A stretch of 64,000 nt of DNA from Chytridium lagenaria (Eukaryota > Chytridiomycota > Chytridiomycetes > Chytridiales > Chytridiaceae), in assembly GCA_025449115.1 (NCBI GenBank), contig JAHLKC010000012.1:186001-250000 (forward strand), given 5' to 3'. Under the pieces are notes generated by a model. The model saw only the letters and a program-made list of their open reading frames with translations, did not search any database and was not told the DNA's origin. Position numbers and translations under genes: made by a program. Positions 1 through 11,304 of this stretch are shown here, one piece after another; position 1 is the first letter of the stretch; every line of letters begins with the position of its first letter.

Positions 1-254
1 CCACTTACCGAACTCCAATCACACAACTGCAAGATTCCTCAGTCATCGAACCATCTTCCGTCGCTTCCATTCTTCTCTTCTCGGATCCCAATAATATATA
101 ACAAACAGAGAGATTTACAGTCCACACGACGTCCCAAACACACAACAACTCCAGCAAACGACCATCCACTGTGATCAAAAAATCAAACGTGAGCCACCAA
201 CGTTATCTTTATCTTTCTTTGTTATTTCTTTGTTAACCGTCACCCCCAACCATC
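1..254. other. 5' flank of the FHA-RING gene
   Basis: This stretch is C/T- and A-rich with no convincing coding frame. It probably holds the promoter and 5' UTR of the gene that starts at 255. No clear TATA box next to the start. Confidence 0.4.
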
Positions 255-2081
255 ATGAACAGCGCTAGAGCTCGACGCTTCAACAGGAGACATCCCCCTC
301 AGCAACATCCACAAAACCTCACCGTCCCCATGGCCTCATCACTGAGACCCACCATCTCAACCTCTCCATCCCTATCGTCCTCTCCCGCAGCTTCCCTCTA
401 CTCAACCCTCCACAACACCAGCTCTCTCCGTCTCTCCCTGATCAACTACAAAGACCCTACAAGAAAGGACCCCTCGGCCTCCTTTGATCCCATCGAGAAA
501 CAAATGGGTGAAGGGCATATCCTTAAAATTGGTCGTCAAGTCAAACCAACCAGCGGTGACCTCGCTGCAACCAATCCAGTGGTTGATGAACCATCTCCAA
601 CGACACCAAACACAGAATCCCCTGTTGTGTTGTTGTCCACGGCGATGGCGTCGTTGACTTTGCGTGGAGCAACGGCTGGTGCTACTGGTGCTGGTGTTTC
701 CGAGCAGGGGAGTAACGCGGCCCCAACACCTGTGGACGCACCTTCATCGCCTTTGATGGGGGTGACGGAGAAGTTACCTCCTCTCCCAGGAAAGGTCGTG
801 GAACATGCTTGGTTTAAAAGCAAAGTTGTGAGTCGTAATCATGCGGAATTGTGGATGAGGGATGGACAGGTTGGTTTAATAACACCATCTTTATATGTAA
901 TGCTTAACGTGCTTGCAGATTTATCTTCGGGATACGGGAAGTTCATCTGGAACGTTTTTGAATAGGATGAGGCTCAGTCCTTCTGGAAAGTTGAGTCGGC
1001 CATACCCGCTCAAAGACGGGGATTTGATACAGTTGGGAATTGATTACCAAGGAAGGCCGGAAGGTTCGTACTTTACCATTCTTTGTTGTCTTTATGTTCC
1101 AACTCGTTTGCAATGATTAATGGATTTTATCTTGATGGTAGATATTACAAGTGTGTTATAATCAAAGTTTGCATTGCTGGATTATCCGGCGCTTACATCA
1201 AAAGAAGAAGGAAAACCCAGCTCGGTAAGCATTTTGAATAGACATCTTTGAAGTCATGTATATAACACAATTTCTACAGTTTCCGCAACGCCCTCAAAGC
1301 CCTCCTAACCGCCTCAAACCCCTACGCCACAACCGCACCAAAACCCACCATCGCCGACATCGCCCCCACAACTTCAACCCCAACCGCTCCATCCAACTCT
1401 GCCATCGATTGCTGCATTTGCCTCAACACCATCGGCCCCTACCAAGCCCTCTTCATCTCCCCCTGCTCACACTGCTACCACCACAAATGCGTGCGCAACC
1501 TTCTCGATACCGCCATGTTCCAATGTCCCATGTGTCGACAGGTTGCGAATCTGGATGCGAGCGTGAGCATGGAGAGTCTTGTTGGGGAGGCTGCGGAGGA
1601 AGAGGCTGGATGGGCGGTGGCTGTGGATGAGGAGGGGGAGGAGAGGGCGCCTGGGGACGTTTCGGGTGGGGATCTTGCGAATTCAAGGATGGGAGGGGAG
1701 ACGGCGAGGTGGGGGGGATTCCGGAGTCTACTAAATCTCAAGGTGGCGATGAGGAACCGACAGATGTGTCTTGGGGTAATCTTGCTGGGTCGCAGCGAAA
1801 AAAGAAGGATGGTGAGAGTGAAAGTAGGGAGAATGTTTCTGGGAGTGCGACAGGGCCAAATGGGAATGTGGCACGGAGCACGACTGTTTACCATAATCCT
1901 GAACGACGCATCGACAATGGCTTTTCGAGAGCATACTCGCTCTTTTATTTATGATTTTCCTTGGTTTCTTCGCATCCGCACGCACACACACACACACTCA
2001 GCTCGTATACGCACACACATGCTCAATTTTACCATTTATCATCCTGTCGAGTCATTATTTTTCTTACTGGGCGGTTCGTAA
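255..2081 (+). CDS. DMA1: FHA-RING E3 ubiquitin ligase, Dma1/Chf family
   Basis: Probable mitotic-checkpoint or septin-linked ubiquitin ligase of the Dma1/Dma2 (RNF8-like) family. An FHA domain is split over exons 1-2: the GR of ILKIGRQ, SRNHAELW, and DTGSSSGTFLN are the phosphothreonine-binding signature residues. A C-terminal RING follows, with CCICLNT, CSHCYHHKC and FQCPMCRQ. Likely exons are 255-869, 919-1063, 1152-1225 and 1280 to the end; introns show GT..AG. The acceptor at 1151 is chosen because it is the one that keeps an open frame into the RING. After the RING the literal frame runs to 2081 through a CA repeat. A +1 frame ending at 1954 looks more protein-like (acidic, Ser/Gly-rich), so the seven-G run at 1711-1717 may carry an indel. 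Family call is firm; the tail is uncertain. Confidence 0.85.
1983..1997. repeat. CA microsatellite
   Basis: Short (CA)n tract, with further CA-rich sequence to about 2020. It lies in the literal reading frame of the preceding gene, which supports the view that true coding sequence ends earlier. Confidence 0.7.
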
Positions 2082-4027
2082 TTATTTTGGATTATCATGT
2101 TGCTTTCTTTTACTACCCCATACCTCCGTTTTGTTGCTGGTGTTCGTTTTCCATATTATTATTTTTTTCGGTTATGGTAATGATGTTGGCTTGTTTGAGA
2201 ATGAAAACGAAAATTAAATGATGAATGAATTGATGGGTATAGTAAGCCTTTGAAAAGTGAAGATTCCGCATACCATAACAAATGAGATAGGAAGCGGAGC
2301 GTTATCAACAAACGATAAAAACTCTTGCGAAGGTATAATGATCATTGGAGGTAAGACCAGAACGATTAGGTATACATCACAAAGGAAGGAAGTCGAAATC
2401 AATTTTGAGTCAACGGCTTTCCTCTTTTTTTGCTTTCTTGGCGAGATGAGGCTTCCAAATCATTTGCTGCACCTCCTCTCTCTCCTCTCTCTTATTCACT
2501 ATTTACAAATAATATAAACTGATAATGTATATATTTTACGCGTATTGTGAAGCCTTGCCAATCCGCATACTTTTTTTTTTGTTCTCATTTACGAATGCAG
2601 TACTGTTTCTGAAGCCCGCAAAATATAAGTAGATATTTCTGCTGGTGGCATCAAACAATATTAAATGATCCCAGCATCCGCACTTAAGCCATTGCTCTAT
2701 AGCTGTACGCATAGAGTCACCCATATCTCTACCATCCATGCTATGTTCAAAAAGCTTAAGGGATAATTGTACTTAGCGCTATAATGCCACTGGCCCCATT
2801 TCTTGTTAACGTGATTACCAGGGCCTAGTACTGCGTCCAAAGACTTAAACGGACGAAGATGCCGTGCAGAAAACTTCTTCAAATGTTTTTAGTTTGACCT
2901 GCAGTCAAACTGTGGGAAAACGATCCAAACCGATTAGCTCAAAGCAAATGTAAGGTAGCCGATAGCTCGTGGGTTGTTAGTATTACCTGATGGTGAGGCT
3001 TTTACTATTTTAATCTTGACCTGTTCGTATCTTCGTTCAATTCACGCGTGGCAGTTAAGTTTCTTTTTCCGTTTTCCAGCTTGCGAAATTCAGAATCATA
3101 ATTAGAGGATCGGCATTCGGCAGATAAAAATTAAAAAAGGTAATTAAAAGATCTTCTTCAATGAATAATTAATCCAACTTTACAACCGTAGAATTTAAAG
3201 AGGGATTGAAAAAAGAAAATGCGGCTTACCCTTTAAATTTTGAAAAAGACGCGACGCCACTTGCTGTTCTTATGTCATTTTCACGCCCGCTAATGTCAGG
3301 AGTTCAGAAATACAGAGTACAGAGTCAGACCGTCAGCAGACTATTTGGGAGTGGGGTGTCAGGAATTAACAAGACATCTGGGGGATGAGCAGTCACCCGT
3401 GAGAGAGGCCGTTTGAAAGCCCATCTTGTAAGAAAGGAAAGAAAGCCCTTCGGCTCCACACCGTTGGAAGTCGGAGTCTAAAGGCTGAGGGCCTTATTTG
3501 GTACTACCGTGGTACCAAGTGACAAACCTTATCGTGTAAGTGATGTCACCACCTGGAAAGCGAAGATCGGTGGATTCCGTCACTACGGCTCACTCAGCTG
3601 ACACTAACGGCCATCAAAGCAGCAAGCCACGGCAAGTCAAGAACCGAGACCAGCCGAACCAAGCTAAACCAAAACCAGTCATTTTTTCATATTTTCCTTT
3701 GTTTACAAACACCACGCACACATAAGCCAGTTATTCTATTACTAATTTTGTAATCAACACCTTCAATCGGCAACAGAGAGGCGCGTGGTTAATTCTATAC
3801 TATTTCTTGGATTTTTTACATCACATGGGGGGTGATTACTGAGTGCCAACTGCTGGAGCCGATATGGGAGCAAGCCCCTCTCAATCCTTTATTACCCCCC
3901 CTCACCCTCCCTTTTTTCGTCTCACACCATCCCTCATATCCTTACCCGCCCATTCATTTCATCACATCCAACCGCATATCCCTCATACCCTGTACTCTCA
4001 TCCTCCTTGAAGTACTTTACGTAAAAC
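2082..4027. other. Intergenic, no gene recognised
   Basis: About 1.9 kb between the DMA1-like gene and the amylase. All frames here are short and unlike known proteins. The first part is probably DMA1 3' UTR; the C-rich pyrimidine tract at about 3880-4010 is probably amylase promoter and 5' UTR. No RNA gene or repeat family was recognised. Confidence 0.45.
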
Positions 4028-7000
4028 ATGCTCTCCGCCAAGCGATGCCTTGCGGCTATTGTCAGCTGTGTGCTGGCGATGGCCGTGGCATCTGATGCTG
4101 CTGCTGTCAACTTCCCTGGTACCTTTCAAGTCTCTTTGGATGCGCCAACTGGTCTGCTAACTGTGCGCTACGAACGCTGTTGCCTCTGGAAATCTCTGGA
4201 CTTTGGCTTTGAACCTCCCTGCGGGAACCTATCAGTACAAGGTATACATTTCCCCAACTCATATGTCACGAGCTTTTTTTAGCCTTTTCTTCTGGAGGCG
4301 AGCCTATTATTCACCTTCGTTGCTTTTGTTTATAACATCATTTTCTCATTTATGAAAGGCCGCCCTCGACAATTCTTGGGCAGTCAATTACGGTGCAAAC
4401 GGTGCCAGAATGGTGCAACATGGTATCACCGTTGGATCCACCACGCGCGTCGTTTTCACCTTCAACTCAGTGACAAAGGTCACAACCACCGCTGTCGGTC
4501 CCATTGATCCTCCTCCTCCCCCTCCTCCTCCGCCACCACCTCAATTAAACGTTAACGTCGCTGGTGACTTCCAAACTGCCGTTGGCTGTCCTACTAATTG
4601 GAACGCTGACTGTATTTCCACCAACTTGAACGTTTTTGACGCCGCAGCCTCGACCTACTCTCGCTCCGTGCCTATGGTTGCTGGATCGTACAGCTTCAAG
4701 ATCACAGTCGGTGGATCCTGGGCTATCAACTATGGTGTGAACGGAGCTCCAAATGGCGCCAACATCCCTCTCGTTATCCCTGCAACCCCATCGAACGCGG
4801 CCATCGTGACATTCACTTGGAACAGCGTTACCAAGGTCGCCTCCTTCCGTACTGTGTACGTAATCGTTGACCCGCCACCACCCCCGCCTTCGCCATCTCC
4901 CACCCAACCCATCACCTCTGTCGTGACGACTACCACGGCCGAAGTCCCCACCACCACAACTACGGCTGGCCCTGTTGGAGTAAGCTTCCTTTTCTTTTCT
5001 TCATAACGTCCTTATTTAGTCCCCTAAACTCACACAAACTTTTAGCCCGGCCCTGTCGTTCCCGATGACCTTCCCGGCTGCACGACTTTCACCGGTGACA
5101 GCTGCGCCGGCAGCCAAACCGACCTCCCCGCTTCGTCCGACGAGCGTCGATGGCAGACTCCTCCCCGAGGAAATGGTGACTGGTCTGCTGGATTCCAGGA
5201 TTACAGGGACCTCACTGGATACGCCGACACCGTCTACAGTGATAACTCCAGGACCTCTGCTACCGTGACGGTCATCGCCAACTCGAGGACCAACGCTGCT
5301 CTTTCTTACACGTTCAATGGCATCAGTCAGACAAGCAACACGTTCAGGGTTACCAACTCAGTAAGGGACGGCCTTAAGATTACCGTTAAAGCTGGTGATG
5401 CGACTTTGGTTTTGGACAGTAAGTTTATCACTCAATTTGTTTGGTTTTGTCATGCCTGAAGCTCCAATCTTCTAACCAACGTTTTATTGTTCTTTAGCCC
5501 TCTACTTTGTCTGGGACACCCCCGCCATTACCAACCGACCCGAAACCCAAAACGGTCAGAAGGGTGCTATCGTTGAGCTTTTCGGATGGCCATTCAAGGA
5601 CGTTGCGGCTGAGTGCGAGTTCCTCGGAAAGGCTGGCTACATGGGTGTTCGTGTTTGGGCTCCAATGGTAAGTTATCGCGTCTATTTGAGATATTTCTTT
5701 TTGGCGTCTAAATATAACTTCATTTGCAGAGCATCTCACTAGCGACCATTGGCTCGAGAGCCAGAACAACCACAACCCTGGTACTGGGTCTACCAACCCG
5801 TCTCTTACCGTTTCATCTCTCGTCATGGCACCTTGACGACATCCGCAACATGACAAAAACCTGCCACTCTTTCGGTGTCCGTGTCTACGCTGACGCCGTC
5901 ATCAACCATATGGTTGGTGGAGGAAATGACGTGCAGAACCACAGGCGTGCTGACAACACCTTTTGCGCTAAATGGGGACCTAAGAACGGAACCGCTGGAT
6001 CGCCCTTCTACACTCACTCCAACACTTTTCAATTCAATAAGCAGACGGGTCTTCGCCCTGCTGCAGAGTTCCCGGCTGTGCCTTGGTCACCTTCCGATTT
6101 CCACTGCGACAGGTCTTTGAACTCTTACGATGCTTTTGTAAGTAGATCTTCCTTTTAATGAGATGCGTCATTTTGCAAGCTTCTTTCATGAACTCACCGC
6201 GCTCCTCATATAGACCATGAACTACGGCTACCTCTCTGGTCTCTTTGACTTGAATACCGAAAAAGCTAACGTCCAGGACCGTCTCGCTACCTACCTGCAT
6301 CCCTCCTCAATGTCGGTTTAGCGGTTTCCGATTGAGCAGCCAAGCATATCAGCCCGACGGCAATGCAGCCATCTGAAGAGACTGCGACCAAGATGGGGGT
6401 AATCTTCCTGACACTTTATTACTTGGCTTGAAGTTATTATCGGTGGAGAGAAGAACCTTCTGGCTTGTGAGGAGGGGTAAGTTGTGTTTTTTTTTTTTTT
6501 TTTTTACATAGTAAAGTATTTACTGAGATGCGTGTTTTCGTTGCAGACCGTACAACTTCTACCGTTCTTTCGATGGTATTATGTCCAGCAAGGGCCTTTC
6601 CTCCAGTGACATCAGCAAGGTGAAGATTTGGTCCTCAGGTAATTACACCCTCGTTCATATGTGCCAATCTCGTCAACTTCCTAACATGTATTCTCTTTCA
6701 GACTACCCCAAGGAGGCCCCCGTCTGTGGCTCCTGGTTAATCCCCCCTAGCCGTTTTGTCATCCAGAACGACGACCACGACCAGCAAAACGAAGGCTCAT
6801 CTTCCCGTGACATGCAAGACTTTGGATCCGTCCTCATCAAAGACAAAGACGTCCCCCGTCACCGCTCCTTCGAAGTCAAACTCTTCAACGCTCGTTCCGG
6901 TCAGCAAAACGACTGGGCCATCCGAACCATTCTCTCCTCCTACTCGTGGAAGAAAACCCCGACCGGAACGCCAACGGATTCCCTGATGGATTGTCGGATT

Positions 7001-7221
7001 GCTCGGCATACAAGGGCAACCAGGTTGGATGTGCCCCTATGCCTTTTAGAAGCGCGTACGTCAAGCTTGCGTGCGGGTACTCGGTCTCTCAGAATGGACA
7101 GTGGATTGAGGGTGAATACACGCGTGTTCACCGTGATCTCTCTATCATCAACGCCATGAGGAGCTGGATGGGTCTCGGACAGGTCAACGCCAACGGCCTT
7201 GGCATTCCTGGATGCCAGTAA
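4028..7221 (+). CDS. Secreted alpha-amylase (GH13) with two X25-like modules; frame broken many times
   Basis: Endo-hydrolysis of starch alpha-1,4 bonds, secreted: the start encodes a signal peptide (MLSAKRCLAAIVSCVLAMA). Order: a first X25-like beta module (about 4100-4500; GTYQYK in a shifted frame, then NSWAVNYGANG), a proline linker, a second copy (GDFQTAVGCPTNW to SWAINYGVNG), a P/T linker, a beta-rich segment of about 100 residues, then a GH13 catalytic domain from about 5500. Catalytic motifs: DAVINH (region I), LEVIIGGEK (acid/base, in a shifted frame), NDDHD (region IV). The nucleophile motif expected near 6330 is frame-disrupted. At least ten one-base frame breaks separate well-conserved blocks. 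Introns (4242-4358, 4980-5045 and later ones) have normal borders. It ends NGLGIPGCQ, matching the usual C-terminus as I recall it. Either a young pseudogene or a gene damaged by sequencing error. Confidence 0.85.
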
Positions 7222-8208
7222 ACCACATCCCCTTTTGTTCAAAACCTCTTTATTCTTGTGATTATCCTAACCCCAAACCCAAATTGTGATCATTGACCTC
7301 AACTCTCTGTAAAGTAAAACTATTGTGATCTTACTGTATCTTACACAGCCCTCAAGCCTCCTATCTCTACCAAAACCTCTCTCTTTGTTTTACCTGTAAA
7401 CACAACCAATGTTTCTGTATTATACAGTTTATTTTCTTATGATCCAACAAATAAAATCCTGTGAATTCCGATAGGATTTGCCTTACTATGCCAAAGAGTA
7501 AATGCAAAGAATTTTGTGTGAATGTTTTGTAAATATAGAGTACGCAACACCTTTGAGGAAATTGTAGCAAGGCCGCTGCACCACAAAGACCTGCATTCGA
7601 ATTAGCGCATAGTTTTGTGAAACAGCTTCCACAGACTAGTTTAGTAGTATAAATGAGATTGGATAGAGCCGAGCTTTTGGGTATGGTCGAGTTTCCTAAT
7701 AAAATCGTATGTAAATGTACTCTTAGTAGTCACTCATTGATAAAGTAAAAAAATGTAAAGCAACGAGGAACACGCATGGTGGTGTGCTGTTCCGTCCTTG
7801 AACTTACTTTGATTGCGGACATAGTGTTTTGGTGGCGTCTCTCGCGACGGCATGACGGTGGCCGTGGGGCATGCGGTTTTAACTTGTTGTAGGCGTTACG
7901 TAGCGCCCATTTTCTCGATTGAAAATCAATTATTGCTGACGTTCTGACGTTGTTTGGCCCTGGACGCAATTGTCACTGTGAAGTGATAAGGGAAGAAAAA
8001 AAAAGAAAATCGAGTCAAAAAGCGTCTGGAAAAGGAACTTTAACTCCCGACATCCTCCGAGGAGACCGTCATTGCCCTCCTTCTTTCTTTACCGCTCCCT
8101 TCTTCCACATCATTTGTTTACCCCTCCTCTCCCTTCATTCCATTTTGGACAACCCGCTTGTGTGTGTTAGACCTTGCGCAAACCACACTCCGCGCAAAGG
8201 TTTTCAAG
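7222..8208. other. Intergenic, no gene recognised
   Basis: Amylase 3' region followed by the upstream region of the BAG-like gene. Only short unrelated frames are present. A pyrimidine-rich tract at about 8070-8150 is a likely promoter or 5' UTR element. Confidence 0.4.
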
Positions 8209-9489
8209 ATGGCTGCTCTTGTTAATGCATCGGTAACTGTCATTGCCGGCCTAGCTACGACATTTGCAGCAGGCATGGTCGTCTCCTACGGCCTTCAATT
8301 TCTCATTCGGGACCACAACCTTCGCCAAACGCTTACCCGATTTCGAAAACGCCAACAGTCTGCTTTACAAGCTCTCAAGGATATTGAGGCCGCTTGTGAG
8401 TCCGTCCTCGTTCCTGCCCTTGAGGAGCTCGGAAGGTCTTGGCATGCTTCATCAACGGGGAATTTGAATGGGATGGAGGGCCACCAATCGTTTTGGTCGT
8501 CCGATCTGGGAGCCGTGGCGTCCGAGGGCTTGAGATATCGGAGGTGGCAGAGGATGCAAAGAGCAGCAGCTGTCGTTCCATACGCCCATGAATCTCGGTC
8601 CTTGGTGCCCATTGGAAAGCACGGGGCTCCCACTGCTGTCATTGTGGACGCAGCAAGATCCAAGTTTAGTGTTGTAAAATCGTCACGGTTGGATCGGGAT
8701 GATATTTCAACCACGCACTCGCATGCACCTGTCGGGAACATGCTCCTTCACCCTACCGTCTCGTCCATGTCACCGTCCGACCGGGATTCTGCACGGAGGA
8801 GACTCATGGAACTCGACCAGCAGGCTGTTAGGCTCCTTGAGAAGCTCGAATCCATCCACCCTGGAGATATGGCAGAGGACCTCGTCGTCCCGCACCTCGC
8901 TTCTATTCAACACGCGCAGCAGCAGCAAAACCAGCAATCTGAGCTGGCCTCATCTCATTTGTCGCCAAAAAATCAAAACTCTTCACCAACACCCGCAGTA
9001 GCAACCACTTCGACCGTTATTCTTGCGCCTTCATCTATCTCCATCGCCACATCCCTGTCTTCCATTTCTTCTGTCATCACTTCATCCTCCGTGGTTTTGA
9101 GCAAATTCATCACTCCTTCAACCCCCTGTTTCTCATTCCACACCTTCCTCTATTACCACAGTCGTCGCATCTATCAACACAACAACATCCGTCACTTCCA
9201 CTTCATCATCCGTGCCAATCTCCTCGGCATCATCATCATCACACTCCTCTGCACTCCCCCTCTCTCCGTTGACCTCTCCTTCGCTTCTCTCCCTCTCATC
9301 ATCGACTCGATCAGCCTAGACGATGCCACCGTCACCCATATCCGGTCTTGTGTCGAGACCTGTAGATCACGAAAGCAGGCTGCCGTTTTAAGACTCAGGC
9401 AGGTTTTGAATGAGGTGGATCGGCTTTTAGACGCGTTGGATGAGGTGGATGAGGCAGAGACTTGTGGGGGCATCGGTGGCGTCTTCTAA
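8209..9489 (+). CDS. Membrane-anchored BAG-domain-like protein (Snl1-like)
   Basis: Tentatively an Hsp70 co-chaperone of the BAG family tethered to a membrane. The ATG at 8209 gives an N-terminal hydrophobic helix (SVTVIAGLATTFAAGMVV). After it come a helix with QQSALQALKDIEAACESVL, a second with RRRLMELDQQAVRLLEKLES, and a C-terminal helix with RSRKQAAVLRLRQVLNEVDR. This resembles BAG helices 1-3, with helix 3 carrying the RK..V..+Q..L..LD pattern, and a long Ser/Thr-rich insert between helices 2 and 3. The insert changes frame character: one reading is Ser/Thr-rich, the literal one hydrophobic between about 9120 and 9310, suggesting compensating indels. At the five-G run 9466-9470 a +1 shift would extend the protein to about 9544. 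It could instead be another coiled-coil membrane protein. Confidence 0.5.
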   Translation: MAALVNASVTVIAGLATTFAAGMVVSYGLQFLIRDHNLRQTLTRFRKRQQSALQALKDIEAACESVLVPALEELGRSWHASSTGNLNGMEGHQSFWSSDLGAVASEGLRYRRWQRMQRAAAVVPYAHESRSLVPIGKHGAPTAVIVDAARSKFSVVKSSRLDRDDISTTHSHAPVGNMLLHPTVSSMSPSDRDSARRRLMELDQQAVRLLEKLESIHPGDMAEDLVVPHLASIQHAQQQQNQQSELASSHLSPKNQNSSPTPAVATTSTVILAPSSISIATSLSSISSVITSSSVVLSKFITPSTPCFSFHTFLYYHSRRIYQHNNIRHFHFIIRANLLGIIIITLLCTPPLSVDLSFASLPLIIDSISLDDATVTHIRSCVETCRSRKQAAVLRLRQVLNEVDRLLDALDEVDEAETCGGIGGVF

Positions 9490-10365
9490 CTCCTCGACAT
9501 CTGCATCGGCTCGCAGAAGATCGCTTGGAGGGGGAGAAGAGTAAGAATAACAATTTGATCTGGAGCTGGGCAATCGAAATTGTTGTCAGATCCCTGTTTG
9601 TTTGTTTTCTGGTGAAGGGATGCCGTGTAGAATGTTTATCTACAATCCTTCCGCTCCTCTAATTTTTTAAGGCAGATTAATAGATCTTAGCCACCTTCAC
9701 TCACTCCACTCGCACATATTCACATTCCCCAATTGCATACGTCTTTATCTTCCCCTTTTGCTGTTTTGTTTTTGTCTTTGTTAGAATACCTTGATCGATC
9801 GGGTTATTATTACCGCTCTACCCTTACTTTTTGTTTTGGCTTGTTTGCTCTTTGAGGTTATTTTATACCTCGTGCTCCTTTTTTTGTGCTTCTGGATGGG
9901 TGATTTGTTTATGCCCAGACTGTTTGTCTTTTTGTATAAAAGTCATTGTAGGTTTGTGGCGCGCGTTATGGTGGACTCAGAATAAATGAAAAAGTAGATT
10001 CAGTTGTTTTGTAATCACCGTATGACTGAGAGTTGTTACTGATACTTCAAGTGGCTTTTAAATTATCTAATCCAGATGAAAACCTCCCATTATTTGTCGT
10101 CTTTAGTCTAAACTTCTAATCGTATAGTTAAATTATGGATAATAAATCTCGCGGTTGTTGTTGCTCCTTCACATTAGCCATTGAAGTAAAATGTAGTCTT
10201 CATTCATATTGCACATAACTGCTCCACTTCATGATAACGTTTTCAGCACTATTCGTTTTCAGCATCAGCCAGCTTCAAAGCACAAGTAGAATTTAGCTTG
10301 ACACGCTCCTCCTCGCGCCAGTTTGGGGCCCTGACACTCTCCGAGGTCCAGAAGGATCCCAACGA
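9490..10365. other. Intergenic between convergent genes
   Basis: T-rich 3' regions of the BAG-like gene (+) and the NTF2-like gene (-). No protein-like frame and no RNA gene seen. Confidence 0.45.
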
Positions 10366-11048
10366 TTAAACCCCCCACTCAAGCACAGCAGAAGAAACGG
10401 ATCCATTCCATTTCCTCCAGGTCTCATAAATCCACCCCGTGAACAAAAACTCTGCAATCGTATCCCTAATACTCCACACATCTTCATGTGATAGCACCAA
10501 CCACTTCGCTTCCTCCTTCCCACCCGTAATCGACCCGCGCCTCTTTTTAACAAGCGGCTCTTCCTCATGATCATCGACGCACCCAAACTTCAATCTCGTG
10601 AAACATCTAATGGGAACAGAAAGGAGGTTCCAAGGTAGGATGCTGAAGGAGAGCCTGGATTCAATGACGACGAGGAAAGTGTTTGAGATGAGGTCGTGGT
10701 GGACGTGGATGAGGTCAATGCGGGAACGGAGTGTAGGGAAGAGCGTGAGAAACATAAATTGGGAGAGGATGGCACGGTGGCCTTGGACGGAGACGAGGGG
10801 GTCATCGAATGTGCAGAGAGGACTGTAGTGGAGTTCGATGGTACGGCGCTTGTGGTCGGGAGATGTGCTGTGTGGGGAAGTTTTCAGAAAAGGGAACCAT
10901 GTCTGGTGTCGAGAATGCCTTTGGACAAGCTATACCTGAATAAGGCTGCATGTATCTCCTTAGCCTTATCTTGCAGTATCACTTCTATGTGCCTTTGATT
11001 GTTGGAAGAGGACGACGTCACGGATGACGGTGTAGTTGGAGAAGCCAT
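10366..11048 (-). CDS. Small NTF2/SnoaL-like fold protein
   Basis: Start ATG at 11048 (MASPTTPSS, Ser-rich). One intron, 10868-10935, joins LQDKAKEIHAALF to TSPDHKRRTIELHYSPLCTF in frame. The second exon has the pattern seen in NTF2-like pockets: an early helix, then Y.....F.DPL..V.GH..I...F, then beta strands (IDLIHVHHDLI, TFLVVIES). A basic VKKRRGS stretch and a C-terminal helix follow. I do not recognise a specific family or substrate. The length of roughly 200 residues suits a single-domain protein. The exon structure is clear; the fold call is inference. Confidence 0.55.
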
Positions 11049-11304
11049 CTTGGTCAACCGAAAATTGAATGAAACAACAAATAAAAAATGGAGATAGCTA
11101 GTCCCCCTGGTATTCCCTCTATGTGGGCCATCGCGCTTGTTTAGCAACAACTCAACCAGTTAACCTAAAGCGGGACTCCCACCTTAATTACGAGAGAATA
11201 AGGCGGACCAATAAATGTTATAGACTTCTGAATAGTGCAAATAATCGTCTATTTCAACTTCATCAATTATCAGCATGCAGACTGGTTTACTACATCTAAT
11301 CTAT

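Noticed and set aside
1475..1894. Minus-strand frame opposite the RING region
   Set aside because: Overlaps the unmistakable RING exon of DMA1 and has no recognisable motif.
7550..7620. tRNA-like TTCGAA stretch downstream of the amylase
   Set aside because: No acceptor stem, D arm or anticodon arm pairs around it.
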